Assembly (NCBI GenBank): GCA_029207755.1
Contig: JARCOQ010000004.1
Location: 43,826,805 to 43,890,804, forward strand
Direction of reading: 5' to 3'
DNA length: 64,000 bases
Source: Chamaea fasciata
Lineage: Eukaryota > Chordata > Aves > Passeriformes > Sylviidae
This document shows, in pieces, positions 1 through 12,484 of this stretch; the stretch's first letter is position 1; each line of letters begins with the position of its first letter. The notes beneath the pieces are model-generated. The model worked only from the letters and a program-made list of their open reading frames with translations, ran no database searches and was not told where the DNA came from. The translations under genes and the position numbers were made by a program.

Positions 1-619
1 GTCATCCACCATTTCTCAAAGACAAATCCCAACCATTCTGAAATTGCTTAGGCAACATCACTAAGCATACTATTACAAAGTTTATCTGACCAGACAATTT
101 CAAAACACCTAATTTGTCTAAGTGATCTCTTATCTGTCTTTTCCAGAGTTCAGCTTGAAACCTTTGTCATCAGTATTGTGTTAGCCATTTGCTCTTGACT
201 GTCCTTTCTGTGAAGACTAAAGTAACAAGGCTCAGATATATCATGTGATGGTTGGAAAGGGTTTTCTTTTCCCTTCAATTTCCTTTTGCCAGCAATAGAT
301 TTGTAGAATTTATAATTAACTCCTTTTAAAATGTTTTCCTTTTACCCTTGACCTTTTCTGCTACTTAACCTCATTTCATACTTTGACTTTCCAACTTTGT
401 TGCTACATATTCACATTATACTTAGTTTCCATCAGACTGTCAACCAGATAACCAAGTTTGCATTTTGTGTTTAGTCACTCCTTGAGGTCAGTAAAGCTGC
501 CATGACTTGGGCTTATTTACTCTACCTAGCTGTCCTATTCTATCCAGTTTTCTTCCTGCATAACCTTTAGTAAAAATTCTGAGAACTAATTGAAAACTGT
601 TTTCTGGAAGTCCATAAGT
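1..619. other. Unique non-coding DNA
   Basis: A+T-rich sequence with no recognisable repeat family, no long reading frame and no RNA gene signature on either strand. Reading frames here are short and rich in Lys/Asn or Phe/Cys because they read through A/T-rich or T/G-rich sequence. Confidence 0.6.
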
Positions 620-761
620 GTTTGTGTGTTTGTTTGTTTGTTTGTTTGTATGTTTGTTTTGGGGAAGGTTGTTTGTTTGTTTGGGTTTTTTGTTGTTGGG
701 GGTTTTTTTGTTTGTTTTTTTGGGTTTTTTTTGTTTTTTCTTTCTTCTTCTTCTTCTCTTT
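620..761. repeat. T/G-rich low-complexity tract, (TTTG)n
   Basis: The plus strand carries five tandem TTTG units, then T-runs broken by short G-runs, then a (TTC)n pyrimidine tail. The strand is almost free of A and C. The short frames over it, Phe/Cys/Val-rich on plus and Lys/Thr/Asn-rich on minus, are artefacts of the composition. Similar T/G-rich stretches occur inside the LTR at 39606-40428 (about 40140-40240), so this could be a remnant of such an element, but no LTR ends are visible nearby. Confidence 0.85.
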
Positions 762-3700
762 CCAAAGATCACAAAATCTTCTTTTAGTGTCAGTCATTTT
801 CAGGGAGTTTCATCCTTGATTTCCCTCTCTACTTGTTCTTTAGTAAAAGAAATCTTTCCCCTGTCAGTTCCTGTACTCTGTTGGACAGTTTGGGTCTTCA
901 CTTGGATTTGTTATGATCTTCCACTGAACACTGTTATTCATCTGGTGCTTTTTATTCTTTTATTTTTTTGACATAAATTATCACCAATACTTCTACCATA
1001 CAAGTCTGCATTTTGTATCATGGACTTTGAACAAGTCTAACTCCACATGTACTCAAAGCCTCCAGGCAAGCATATTGTCTTACTCATGTTCAAGATCACA
1101 CTTTTTTTCTGCCTGAGCAAGATAAACACAGGAATACTAGCATTCCAGGAATGAGTAATGCCACAAAACCCATTATACTAATTAAACTGTGGTTTTGAGT
1201 GTGTATCAAGATTTTCAGCTTCTCCTGTTGATAACCCACATTATTTCACTTATGTGCTGACATGCAAGACTTTTTTTACTTTTATTAGCTCACTTGAATG
1301 AATATACTTAATTTTGCCATCTTATCTAAAGACTATTTATGATCATCCACTGTTTCTTCTTACATGCTGCTTCTTGATCTTTACTTAATTAGTAGCTCAA
1401 AGTGCAGATGTTCTCCCTATGTTTAGGTAAATCCATTCTTGTCCAGTAGACCATAAGAATCACTGCAAGAAGTTTTATACTTGTCTTTGAAAAATGCCAG
1501 TGAAACAAATGTTACTCAAACATCTGAGTTCAAATTACATTGAGTGTAAGGGGTGGGCGGTTGTGTTTCATTTTTTAAGGCCAGGAGAATTAAACTGAAT
1601 ATCTCTGTTTACCTTTCAAGTAATCATAAGGGAACATTGGAGCTTATTTCTGTATTCAGTTATAAGAAGGTGCTCTAGAAGCTCTTTTCTTTTTTTACCA
1701 AATTCAGTAAAACCCAAAAATAATCCTCCCTTTTGATTTGATTGTTCAATAGTTGCCTATTTCATGACTTGTTAATCCTTCTTTAAAGCAGCTGGTTTCT
1801 GAAATCCTTGGATACAGGGTACTAGAGCAGCCAGAACCCTGATGCAGTAACTTGAACAATTCTTTTCTGATGCTCTTTAGTCATTTTTGTCCATTTTCTC
1901 ACTAGGGGCCCAGCTGTTGCTCTTAAGGCTAGATACCAAGCAATCAACTACTACACATTCATCAGTTTTTAGACAGGATGCTGAAGAACTCAAGTAGTGA
2001 GGAGATGAGTACCTAAGTACTACTTCTCTGATGTGCGGACTACAAGGAAACTCCACTGCATCAAAGACTGGCAGCTATGCACCAGCAGAGCTGATAGCAC
2101 TGTTGGGATCTGACAGCTACCCAGGTCCCAGTGACAGGAGGGGTAGGCACTCCACAAACCAGCAGTGGAAAAGAAACAGCAGACTCACATGGAAAGCAGT
2201 TGAGACTGCAAGAAACACGGATTAAAACATCAAGTACTGGATATGATTACCATAAATCATGCAAAAGTCTAATACCAAAAGAACCAATATCTCAAGGCAT
2301 TTCAGAGTCCCTAAATGATGGGAAAAACGTCAGCATCTACACTGCTGAAGTGATCAAAGTATTTGATTGAGATGACAATGAAAAATAAGAACTAGAAGGA
2401 AACTGCTTCAGAGAACTTTGGGTGCTGTAAAGTCCTAACTGAAATTATAAAATCACCACTTCTCTGGCAGTTCTAGAGGAGCATACAAGAATTGTTTACA
2501 ATGAATGTTATTATGCTACACATTATAAAACCTAACTATATCAATGCTTCCTGAAACCACTGAATACAAGTAACTCTTAGGGTATCCGTTTCTACCTTAC
2601 CTTACGAAAATTCAGTTTAGATTGGTACCTATGACTCATGCATAAAGTCTGTTTTTTTCTGAATTCCTCTTTTAACTCAATCTACACATTGTGTTAGGCA
2701 AAAGAGCACCTGAACAATACAGGCTCAGTAGCTGAAAAATTTTAAAACCAAAAGGTTTGCTTTTTCTCATAGAACTCTTAAAGCCAGTATGCTTCCAAGA
2801 ACAAGGAGTAATAGATGCTACAGATGACAGGAAGAGAAGTCTTTGTCCAAGGAAGAACAGAAATATTCCGTGACAAAATCCAGCTCATATGTGTACCATC
2901 AAAACTAGGCAATTAAGTTTTAAGAGAGAGTTTTCAGAAGTCTTAGGAACTGTTTTATGTATTGCTCTTTGTGCTTTATTCCTTCTCCCCAGCCCAAGAT
3001 TTTACCCCTAGAATGCCTGTGAAGGAAAAGAAAAGAAACCCATTTTGTTTTTTAAAAACACTGGATACCTTATTCTATATTTATGTGCTATTATATGTAT
3101 TGCTAACTGATTTCTCTGTTAAAATAATCAGGATGGTGTCTAACTTAGAGCAGTAGCAATGGCCAGCTTCCATGGAAAAAAAACATGGTAGAATTGACAA
3201 AGTATAAATGGGGGGTAGGAGGCATCTCCTGTAAAGGACCTGATGGCAATTAATATCAGGTCTAACTGCCTGTGCTGAGGAATGGACATGTGAGCTTCAT
3301 CTGGACCTTACACAATTAACATAGCGAGCAAAATTGGTCTTATCTATGTTTTCAAAAAATACAGAACATCAGGCTTCCCAGCATAAGCTGACTGAATTGC
3401 TATTAAACTCCATGTACAGCAATTATCACTTAACTAAAAGATGTAATTGGCAGTGGCACATACCCTAGAGAATTCTAGGGAGAGAAAAGGGATTCTAGGG
3501 ATTGGCTTTTCTCAGACACTGAAACTGAGTAAGAGAGCATCTAACCTCTAAGGAACTTCCATGTTCTTTAAATGGGACAGTTGCAACCTTCTAGAAATGT
3601 AACTCAAAATTTTCAAATGGGCTGTAAACATAAATTCTCAAAACCTGGGGTTCTTCAAACTTTTATCTCAAAGGGATTATCTCAGTAGCTGTAACACATT

Positions 3701-4626
3701 TCGCAAAATGTCTCAGGTAACTAAAACTTTATTCTAAAACAGTTTTTAGAATATGCAGACACTCCTATTACAGCCTATAATTTGCATGACATATCTTCTC
3801 ATGTTGATGAGAAACAAATCAAGTCTTCAAGTTACTCTTTCACTGCCAATTATTGTTGAGAGCCAAATTTTGTTCTACTTTTCTTAAACCAAAATTGTCC
3901 TTTAGTCTTCCAGTTTCTTAATTGCGTGAGGGTTCAATGCAAACCACAGAACAAAAAAGAGAGACCAACCAGTAAGCCCTGTGTTGCAACCCAAATTGGA
4001 GAATGTCCACTGACCTCTTTGTGACCTATAAGCAATTCCTAGCTTGTTTTGATTATAAAAACAGGGGAGAAAAATAATGAAAAATGTAGGATTTTAGGAT
4101 TTTGTTTAGGTGCTCATTTCTGTAGGTGCAGCTTGAATGGAGTTACACCTCTGAGCTATAGGAGGAAGTACAAATTGGGGCCAAATGCTCACTGGACTCC
4201 TACCAGCAACACTGAGGAAGTGGCTGTGGAGTAGGTCTTTGAGGTTTTCATGATCATCATGGACTGTCATCATCATGTTATTTCTCTGTTAGTAACAACT
4301 GCTACAGGCAGGTAAGAGCTGAGTGAAGTTAGCCAGGCAGCCCACTCTGGTCACCAGGCTAAGAAATGCCAACAGCTCACAACACAAGAGTATCACACAG
4401 AAGGAACAGGTAAATTCCCCATATCTTCTAGAACACTGCATCAGCCTTTTTTGGGTTTTTATTTTGACAACACAAGAGGCTTCCCAACTGAGAATAGGTT
4501 TCAATAGCATCACACGACAAATGGCAATCATGACTTTTCCATCAGCTTTGTGATGGTAAACTAAATTAGTTCATATCATTGTTCAGAGTTTAAAATGCTG
4601 CCTTGTGAAATTATTAACTCTTTTCT
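762..4626. other. Unique non-coding DNA
   Basis: No transposable element or RNA gene recognised. The only coding-looking spot is about 2031-2370, where two frames stay open over somewhat higher-GC sequence. Neither encodes a recognisable domain, and both are within the length expected by chance (see findings). Confidence 0.55.
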
Positions 4627-4644
4627 AAAAAAAAAAAAAAAAAA
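4627..4644. repeat. Poly(A) homopolymer
   Basis: An uninterrupted run of about 18 A. Nothing immediately upstream resembles a processed transcript or LINE tail, so it is called a simple homopolymer. Confidence 0.85.
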
Positions 4645-4752
4645 TTAATGACATTTTTAAATTATTTTATGTCCCAGAGAAGCTGGAATCTATTTTTATG
4701 AGCACTCTTTTATTAATTATAGCCAAACACACTTCAAAACTTGTTTAACGTC

Positions 4753-4803
4753 AAAAAAAAAAAAAAAAAAACCAAAAAAAACCCAAAACCCACCAAACAC
4801 AAA
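4753..4803. repeat. Poly(A) plus A/C-rich low complexity
   Basis: About 19 A followed by A-runs interrupted by C (ACC, CCC, CACC). Its complement is T/G-rich, like the 620-761 tract. Confidence 0.8.
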
Positions 4804-7800
4804 TACAGATGATTGATCTCCATGAAGTTCAAACTGAGCAAGGAAAGTCTTGATAAAATGTATGTAGGAATTAATTTATCAATGGGAAAAATATATGTAT
4901 ATTATATGGTAGAGCCTAAGGGATTAGGGAGAATGTTTCCCCCACTTGAGATTTTAAATCTATATCATTGAGTCTTTCAGAAAAGGGAAATTATTTCTTT
5001 GTTCTTACTATCTTTGTATTCTCCTTCCAGGAAAAAAAAAAAAATTAAATACAAGGCTTGCAACTTCCTTATGGAAAAAAATAAAAAGAAAGAAAAGGAA
5101 AGAAAAGGAAAAAAAATTGCATTGTGATAGTAATCCTATTGAGAACTGCTGATTAAGAGTTTTCTTTGAAATAGATTTTAATTTAGATATCTAAAGGAGA
5201 TTTTTTGAAATTCAGTTGAAGTGTGATATCCATACCACAAAAAAGAAGCAATTTTGCTGGAGCCTGAAATTGCAAAGATTTCCGTTTCCACCCATTAGAA
5301 GATAATGATATAATTTATCCTATCATTCCATAATCTGCTTTAAAAGGTGCAGTCTTCACATATAGCCCTTCTTGTTCTGTCAAAATTACCAGTGTGAAAT
5401 TAGAAAGAAAAGTGTTGTCATGGTGACAATAGTTTGACATCTTTTTGTACAGTGGTCTGGATAAGTTAAGTCAGCCTGAGTGAGCAACACAATCGTAATG
5501 GAATATCTTGCCACGTTTGCACACACGCATTGCCTATCCAGCTCCAACATATAAACACAGCACTTTACAACAAGATGTCAAATTACAGTTGCAAGGACAT
5601 TTTGCTTTCTAAAGAACTTCCTCACCAAGAGCATATCAGAGGGGGAATAACACTCAAGTCACAAATCTCCTGGTGACGTGTAATTGAAGCAATCCATACC
5701 CACTCAAGCCCTCTTTCCAGGCACAGTCATAAGTCGTGTTCTCCCAAGCATCTCATCTGACATCAGGTTTCCCAGTATCTCAGCCCTCCTTCTCTAAGAT
5801 TAATAATGTCGTGGGCTGCCAATCAACCCGTGAAATGTGCAGACACAGAAGTGAAGAGATTCCCTTTCTGAAAGAAGGAAACCTTGCAAAGGATGCTGTG
5901 GTTCCAGGCAAACAGAAACCAGTAGAGGTATGGCTAAGCACACTGGCACCTGGTAGAGTATGCAAAACCAGGACAATCCCACCAGCACCTATCAGAAAAG
6001 TCCTGCTTGAGAAGAGCAAAGCAAGGCAGCCACTGAGAGAGGACTTTATCACTCTTGTAGTGTGTCTGACAATTTGCTTACCAACCTTGCCTTATGGTTT
6101 TCACCCTGGGTGAAAAACATAAAGTTCAAGGTACAGACACATCCATCATTGGTGGCACTCCAAACTACCAGTGAGGGACCACTGGAAATATGGCTGATAA
6201 CCAACCTTTGCTCTCCTCCTGCCTTCAACAGGAGAATGAGGAAAATAAGTGTAGAACAAGGATACTTTAATTTTATAGTGCAACTTTAGGCCCAGATTCA
6301 TTCTCTCTGTCCAAGTGCTTAATGAAGCCACTAAATCATCCTAGCTTTCCTCTGGAGTCAATATAGGAAAACAATGGACAGAATTGCCTGCTATATTAAA
6401 GGCATACCCGAGGGCAAGAAGACACCTATTGTCAAGTGTCTTGGGGAAGCACAAACTGATTGGGCCAAAACCTCTTACTACTTACTTCAAGAACATAATA
6501 CGCTCTGTTCAGTTTACTTTTCAGGGATCTACACAATCCTGAATTTAAGCATATTCCTCAGACTTTCTTGAACTCAGAAATAGCTAAAAACAACATGAAA
6601 CTATTTACTAATATTATGAGTACTTCAGCTACATTTATGGCATGGACATAGATTAAAGTTACTGGAAAGACAAAGTGCATAAACATTTTGTGCATTTGCA
6701 GGTAGAGTTGAATTAAGTGTGCCTGTATCAAATTGTGTTTCTTACTATGAAAACCTTAAATTTTATCTTTGTGTTTCCAGTTAGACTTTGTCTAATATCT
6801 GTTCTCCTCTTTCAATAGATTAGATTTCCACTTAATTATTACAATGTTTGAAGTAGGGTATTTGACCATAATCTTAACAGTAGATTCATTATAATTTATA
6901 CATTAAGCAGAATATGTGAGCACTCTTTTGGAATCATGTGTGTTTGTTCTGTGCATTACATAAATAGATTAGCTATGAACTCCATAGAACATCCAATGCA
7001 AAATATGTCTTGACACTATGATTTCTGTTCAAATAAATTTTTGGGGGGAAACCCTGTGTAAGCAGAATTACATTAGTAAGTCATTTCAGGAGAAAAAAAC
7101 AAGGCTCACTAAAACTATGCAATGCCACAACAGATACAGTCACTTGACACCTAAAAATTAGGGAAAAACTAATTTCACACCCTCGGCAACCATTCATAAA
7201 AAAAAAAATTAGCCTCACAGTTGCTTTCTGAGAACTGTGATTGGTAGTATTCTTGTGTAAAGTTAGTGTAACCTTGGAAGTGTCTCTGGGTGTTAAATAT
7301 TATAAGGAGCAATTAAAAAAAAAAAAAAAAAAAACACAACAAACAACAAAGTGTAAGCACATAATTCTTTAAGAAAGATGTCTTTGATCTTTTTACTAGA
7401 GCTGAATTTCATATGAACTTCCTTCCAGATTTTCTCTGCCCTTGACAAAGTAGAAAATTATCCTTTTTGACCTCCACTGTAGGTAGTTTTAAAGGAGATA
7501 AAAGAGTTTTAACGACATGGCTGCTCATTCTCCCAAACAAATTGTACCACTTCCTTCCATTGCTCCTGCTACACCCCTGTGAGGAGGTGCAGGGGTTAGG
7601 CCCATGCAACATTGCCATCTGGTGAGGAAGTGCTTTCATTACTCTGTGAGCATGTTAGACAGAGCTTTACAAAAAGAAAACTAGACAAGATGGTTACTTC
7701 ACTCACTCATGACAGACCACCTTAGAATACTCAGTAGGGAAGATAAGGGATTACAGAAAAAATGGGCAATGTCCCTTTAAAAAGTGTTTTCTTATATATT

Positions 7801-10800
7801 GTTCTTATCATCCACTACAAGAAATTGTTCTATGTTCTCACTCTGTGAGAAGCTCCAGCTGCATCTGTTACAGTGTGCATGCATGTAAACAGTGTTACTG
7901 TTTACTGGTTTTAAACTAATAAACATATTTTGCATCAGTATTTAAGTGACATAGACTAGAATGGAAAAGAGAAAGCACTATCTCTGGAATAAGAATTGCA
8001 GTTTAAAGAAAAAAGAAGTAATTGTTGTTATTGCACTAAAACAATTGCTAAAGACCTGAAAAGCAAGAAATCACTTGCTTTTTGTGGGTTTTTTTTTTTT
8101 TTAATCCTAAAATAATCAATATTGGTAAATTTCATAACTTGACATTATTAGGCCACTGTACAGAAAAATAAAAACATGACAATAAAATTTTTTGCCTCTA
8201 CATAAGTCACTAGAAATCAGTGTCAATAATACATGTCAACAGCTTGTCAAGCCTGCAGCACCACTTGTTACATCTGCAGAACAGGACACAAAAGTGATAA
8301 CAAGTATGAAGATGCATGCATACAGTATAAAACCCCTTTTCAAAATAAGTGGGAAAAATGTGTACAGTCATGCAAAAAACCATTTGAGTTGTAATTTCTG
8401 AGGTAAGATTAAGCTTTAGGTTCATGCATGCCAGTGTCCCAGTAAAACTGGAGCAATTCCAGGTAATTTCGGTGGCAAGCCAGTATTCAAAAATAATCAA
8501 ACTCATGCAAATGAAAATCTTCTGAAAGAAAGACATGGCTTTTCTACCAGTTACATGAGTTTTTTTATGGACAGACAACTAGCTAGGATGATAGCAGGGA
8601 CCATTTGTTATCACCCTACACATTGAAAAGAGCAAGGGTGATTGTAGTGAAGGAAAGAGGAACAACTGTGGTCAGGGTGAGCTCAGAAGAGAAATTCTCA
8701 GGTTATTTCCAGCTGATCATAGCTGTGGAATATAGGAAAGAAAGAACAATTTTTTTACCAAATTCTAGCTAAGGAACAAGAGTCATGACTGGAGAAATGA
8801 ATCAGTTGAAGCTACAGAACCTTCTAATGATCAAAATGGAGAGCTTTCTTTATGGTCTGGTACAAAAAATCTATTTACACCAGACTGTGTAAAAAAGCCT
8901 CCCTGGTGTACTTGTAAAGTGCACTCTTATTTATTGTACATATTTAAAATCATATGAAAATTAATATACTGAAAAGCAAATGGAGAGTCATCCATGCACA
9001 CTTGTGATGTAAAGATATCACAAGCTGTTCTTAGGAGCTTGATATCTTATGTCAGAACTGTGAAGAATTTAAGTCAAGCCACTGCAGGAACACTAGGCAC
9101 TCTCATTGCACTGCCATTTTATTGGTTTTAGAATTAAAACAGGATATTACAAAAGTAACTCAGTAAATTAGGGTCCAGAGGCCACAGAACTGACACTGAG
9201 AACAAGTGCTGCTACATACCAGATTTGCCTGGACCACGAAATACTACAGACAGCCAATGCAGTACAATTACAGGGAAAAAATATTGTGAAAGGGCAGTTC
9301 CTCGAAAGATTTCTAGTCTCCATTCTATGGAATGCAATATGGGCTGCATTAAGGTAACACAGCAGCTTACTCGTGAGCTCCAGGGCAACTAGGGTACCAC
9401 CAAACCTAAAGGGAAAACATCTGTCTGCTACTTCTTTGCCTGTGACATCTGTGGCAATACTACAATGCTTCTTTCCTCATTTTAGGGCCCAGGAAAAAGT
9501 GAGAAGGCTCATGTTTGCTATTTTCACTACAACTGTAGATCTTTGCTAATCTGGCTGCATTTTGACCCTCTATCCACAGCAGCTTTTGTGTATGTCCAGG
9601 CACTGCTGTTTGCCCTGAAACAGAGTTACTTATGGCCAGTAACATTAGTAAATTAACTTCAGATGGACACATCTCTGCTTTCTGATGAGCAGATAAATAG
9701 GGGAAACAATTCACCATGGGTATAATTTTCAGTTCATTTGTATGTACAATTATTCCATTTGTTCAGGCATGTTCTGAATTAGTAATTTGTGGACTTTATC
9801 AAAAAGCTCATAATTGGTAAAAGGAAACATTTTTTGTGATTTTGGAAGCAGTGTTACAGAGGGACTAACATGGGCACATGCCAGGCATGATACTTCTGAT
9901 CTTTCTTCTCAGCTTTGTTCTCCCAGCTTAAAACCAAGAAAAGAAGAGGAATACAATGAAAAAAATCTCAAGCAGTGTGTTGCATGAAAAAGTTAAAAAA
10001 AAAAAAAGTGGATATTTTTAGGTTTTATTTTCTTTTAAAGATGATGACATTGACATTCTGAGGGAATTCTCTGACTAAAGATTTCCTTTCAAAGTTAACA
10101 CATCTCAAGTACAGATCCCAGAGGAAGCGACATTTCATCTCATGTTCAAGGTCACAAAAATCCTCTGAAAATAAATTGTGAATGGGAGAGAGACTGATCA
10201 CATCAAATAGCAAAGTGTAGAGCAACATTAAATTAAAGTCTTACTTGCCTGAACATGTTTACTTTCTATCCTCTTAAGGTAACAAAAAGACATTCCACGG
10301 GGGGACCAGCAAGGCTCTATAAGTGCCAATGCTCCTTGTGCTAGTAGAGGCCATCCTGGAAGGAATGAAGATATGTCTATTATGTCATTGTTACCCTTTA
10401 ATTATTAATCATAGATGTAATTTCCATAATTCCTAGATCCATGAAACATAATGGAAGGTGCTATATACTGTTCTGCCACTCTCAGACAGGATAATGTCAG
10501 AAGAGCAGCAACACAACCATTTCAATGATTCTGGAACAAGCTCCCCATTTCTTAATTCTGTTCATGACTTTACAACTTACTGATACTCTGTTTAAGCATT
10601 TTGACATGACTTTAGCAAAAGAGGAAACCATTAAAAAAACAAATGTTCAAGCAGACAATAATGCAAAAATGAGCCTTTAAAAATGGCAGATCCACCAGGG
10701 TGCAAGATCCAGCTTCAAATGACACTGTAAGGAGTGCAAGCAAGCATTTTAAAGGAACCTAATTAAGAAAACTGACTGGCACTTGTTCTCATTGCTGGTC

Positions 10801-12143
10801 TTCTGATGTAGGGAAAAATCAATCTAGCATAGAAGACTTGACAGCTGTATAACATAAAGGGCAAACTGCAAACTGGTGACTAGGTCCAGACTAAAATCTA
10901 AATTGCGCATTCAGAGAGGGATCTGCCAGCATTAAATCAGAGAAAATCAAATACAGGGAGCCTTTGACTCCACAGAGTAGTTGACTTTAGCAGACCCTAC
11001 ACATAGCAGTTTGCCCTGTGCTTCACCTGCAAAAGAGAAGCAAGCTGTTGCTTTTCTGCATAGTGCAAAAATAAGCATATTCTCCCTCCAAAGTACAGGA
11101 TTTTTCATGGGAAAACTGTAAGGGAACAGTGAATTTTATTTCTCCAAGAATCATTTTCAACCAGCAGAGGCATTCATGTAGACATTAGTTTGGAGACATC
11201 TCAATTCCTTTTCATTCCCTATTTATCTCTGTCCATTTGAAAATCCAAGAGATTTATTTACAGAAGATGAAATAAAAAGGAATAGTCACATATGTGCATA
11301 CAGAATAAATGCAAACAGCAACATAAAAACAAAGATGACTGGGTTCTTATTAAATAATCTGCAAGACAGCCACAGCATAGGAGATGGGGTGGTAAAAACA
11401 CACACTTAAAAGATGACACAGAATGATGAAAAAGCAGGGGGTTTTAAGAAAGAATTTTAAATTGCTTAAAAATTTTAACTTATGCCAAAGAAAAACCAGA
11501 GAAAGACATATTTCTTCTATGGTCTGGTTTCTTTTGGTCTTCTACCATCTATTTAGAATACAGCTTTAGAAAGCTTTGTAATATCTGGACAGGAATGTCA
11601 TCTTAACGTGACTGTTAGCAAGGCTCATTGGTACAGAACATCACAGCTTCTAAAAAGCCCTGAATAGGTGCCATTCACATGCATAGAAATTTATTATTTC
11701 TTATTTCTTACCTAACAACATACCTATACCAAACTAGTACAACCTTGAAGTAAGGCCCCTGATACTAATGTAAATGAAAACTTCTGCAAAACACACATGC
11801 CAATGTTCATTGGAGATATAGAAGAAAAGCTCATGCAGCAAGTCAGCTAAAACTGAGGAAAAAAATTATTCATTACAGTGGTTTTGATCTGAAAAACAGG
11901 AAATTCCATCATTTTATGTCTTTACAGTGCTACAAGCAGAGGATGCAAAGCACTGCTGAGAAGTCAGCAACTCTTTGTCCCACAGACTAAAACTGCAGTT
12001 GCTAGGGCTCTGTAGGCGGGCTTATACATATGAACTTTAACTACAGATCATGTCTATATCATTCTTTTTCCTAAAGAAGAGTCATATTTTAAAAGAAAAT
12101 TCGACTCATGCTCTCATGTATAACATGCTTAAATGTCCAAGTG
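4804..12143. other. Unique non-coding DNA with scattered homopolymers
   Basis: No gene or transposon recognised. It contains an A-run then an A/G-rich patch at about 5030-5118 (GGAAAGAAAA-type), 20 A at 7315-7334 followed by CAACAAACAACAA, and 14 T at 8089-8102. The longest frame, 5736-6113 plus (125 codons), is Ser/Pro/Arg-rich without a recognisable domain and is probably fortuitous. Confidence 0.55.
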
Positions 12144-12155
12144 AGAACTTTATTG
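12144..12155 (-). promoter_or_regulatory. Candidate poly(A) signal (minus strand)
   Basis: On the minus strand this reads CAATAAAGTTCT, containing a canonical AATAAA hexamer (12149-12154). The same 12-mer recurs exactly at 12473-12484. Two identical extended signals on one strand 329 bp apart would fit tandem alternative polyadenylation of a minus-strand transcript whose 3' UTR lies at higher coordinates. AATAAA is common by chance in A+T-rich DNA, so the repeated context is the only specific support. Confidence 0.25.
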
Positions 12156-12472
12156 TAGCAGCACTGTAAAAATACGGCAAACAGAACCTTTCCTAAAAGC
12201 TTCTACCACCAATTAACAGAAAAAAAGAAAAAAAAAATAATCAAGTCTTCTTTATAGTCAGCAATTGAACTTAGTAGCTACTGAGACCTCAAAAAACCCC
12301 AAGTCATTGACTTTCAATCTGCATTACCATGCCCAAGCATTCTGGGTCATCTTTGTTTAAAGATGACAACTCAATCTCTGAATGGTGGGAGTGAGAACTT
12401 AACATAGTCCTAAGGAAATAGTGTCAGTGCTTAGTTCTAATGCATGCAAACGTGCCTTTTTTATTTTTAGAT

Positions 12473-12484
12473 AGAACTTTATTG
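12473..12484 (-). promoter_or_regulatory. Candidate poly(A) signal (minus strand), second copy
   Basis: An exact repeat of the 12-mer at 12144-12155, with AATAAA at 12478-12483 on the minus strand. Just past it in minus-strand direction lies an A-rich stretch. The region transcriptionally upstream (about 12490-13550) is less A+T-rich than its surroundings at 12560-12880 and has no recognisable repeat, which would suit a 3' UTR. No coding exon belonging to it was found in the window. Confidence 0.3.

Noticed and set aside
5736..6113. 125-codon plus-strand gene
   Set aside because: No domain, a similar open frame on the opposite strand, and no exon signals; a frame this long is expected by chance in 64 kb.
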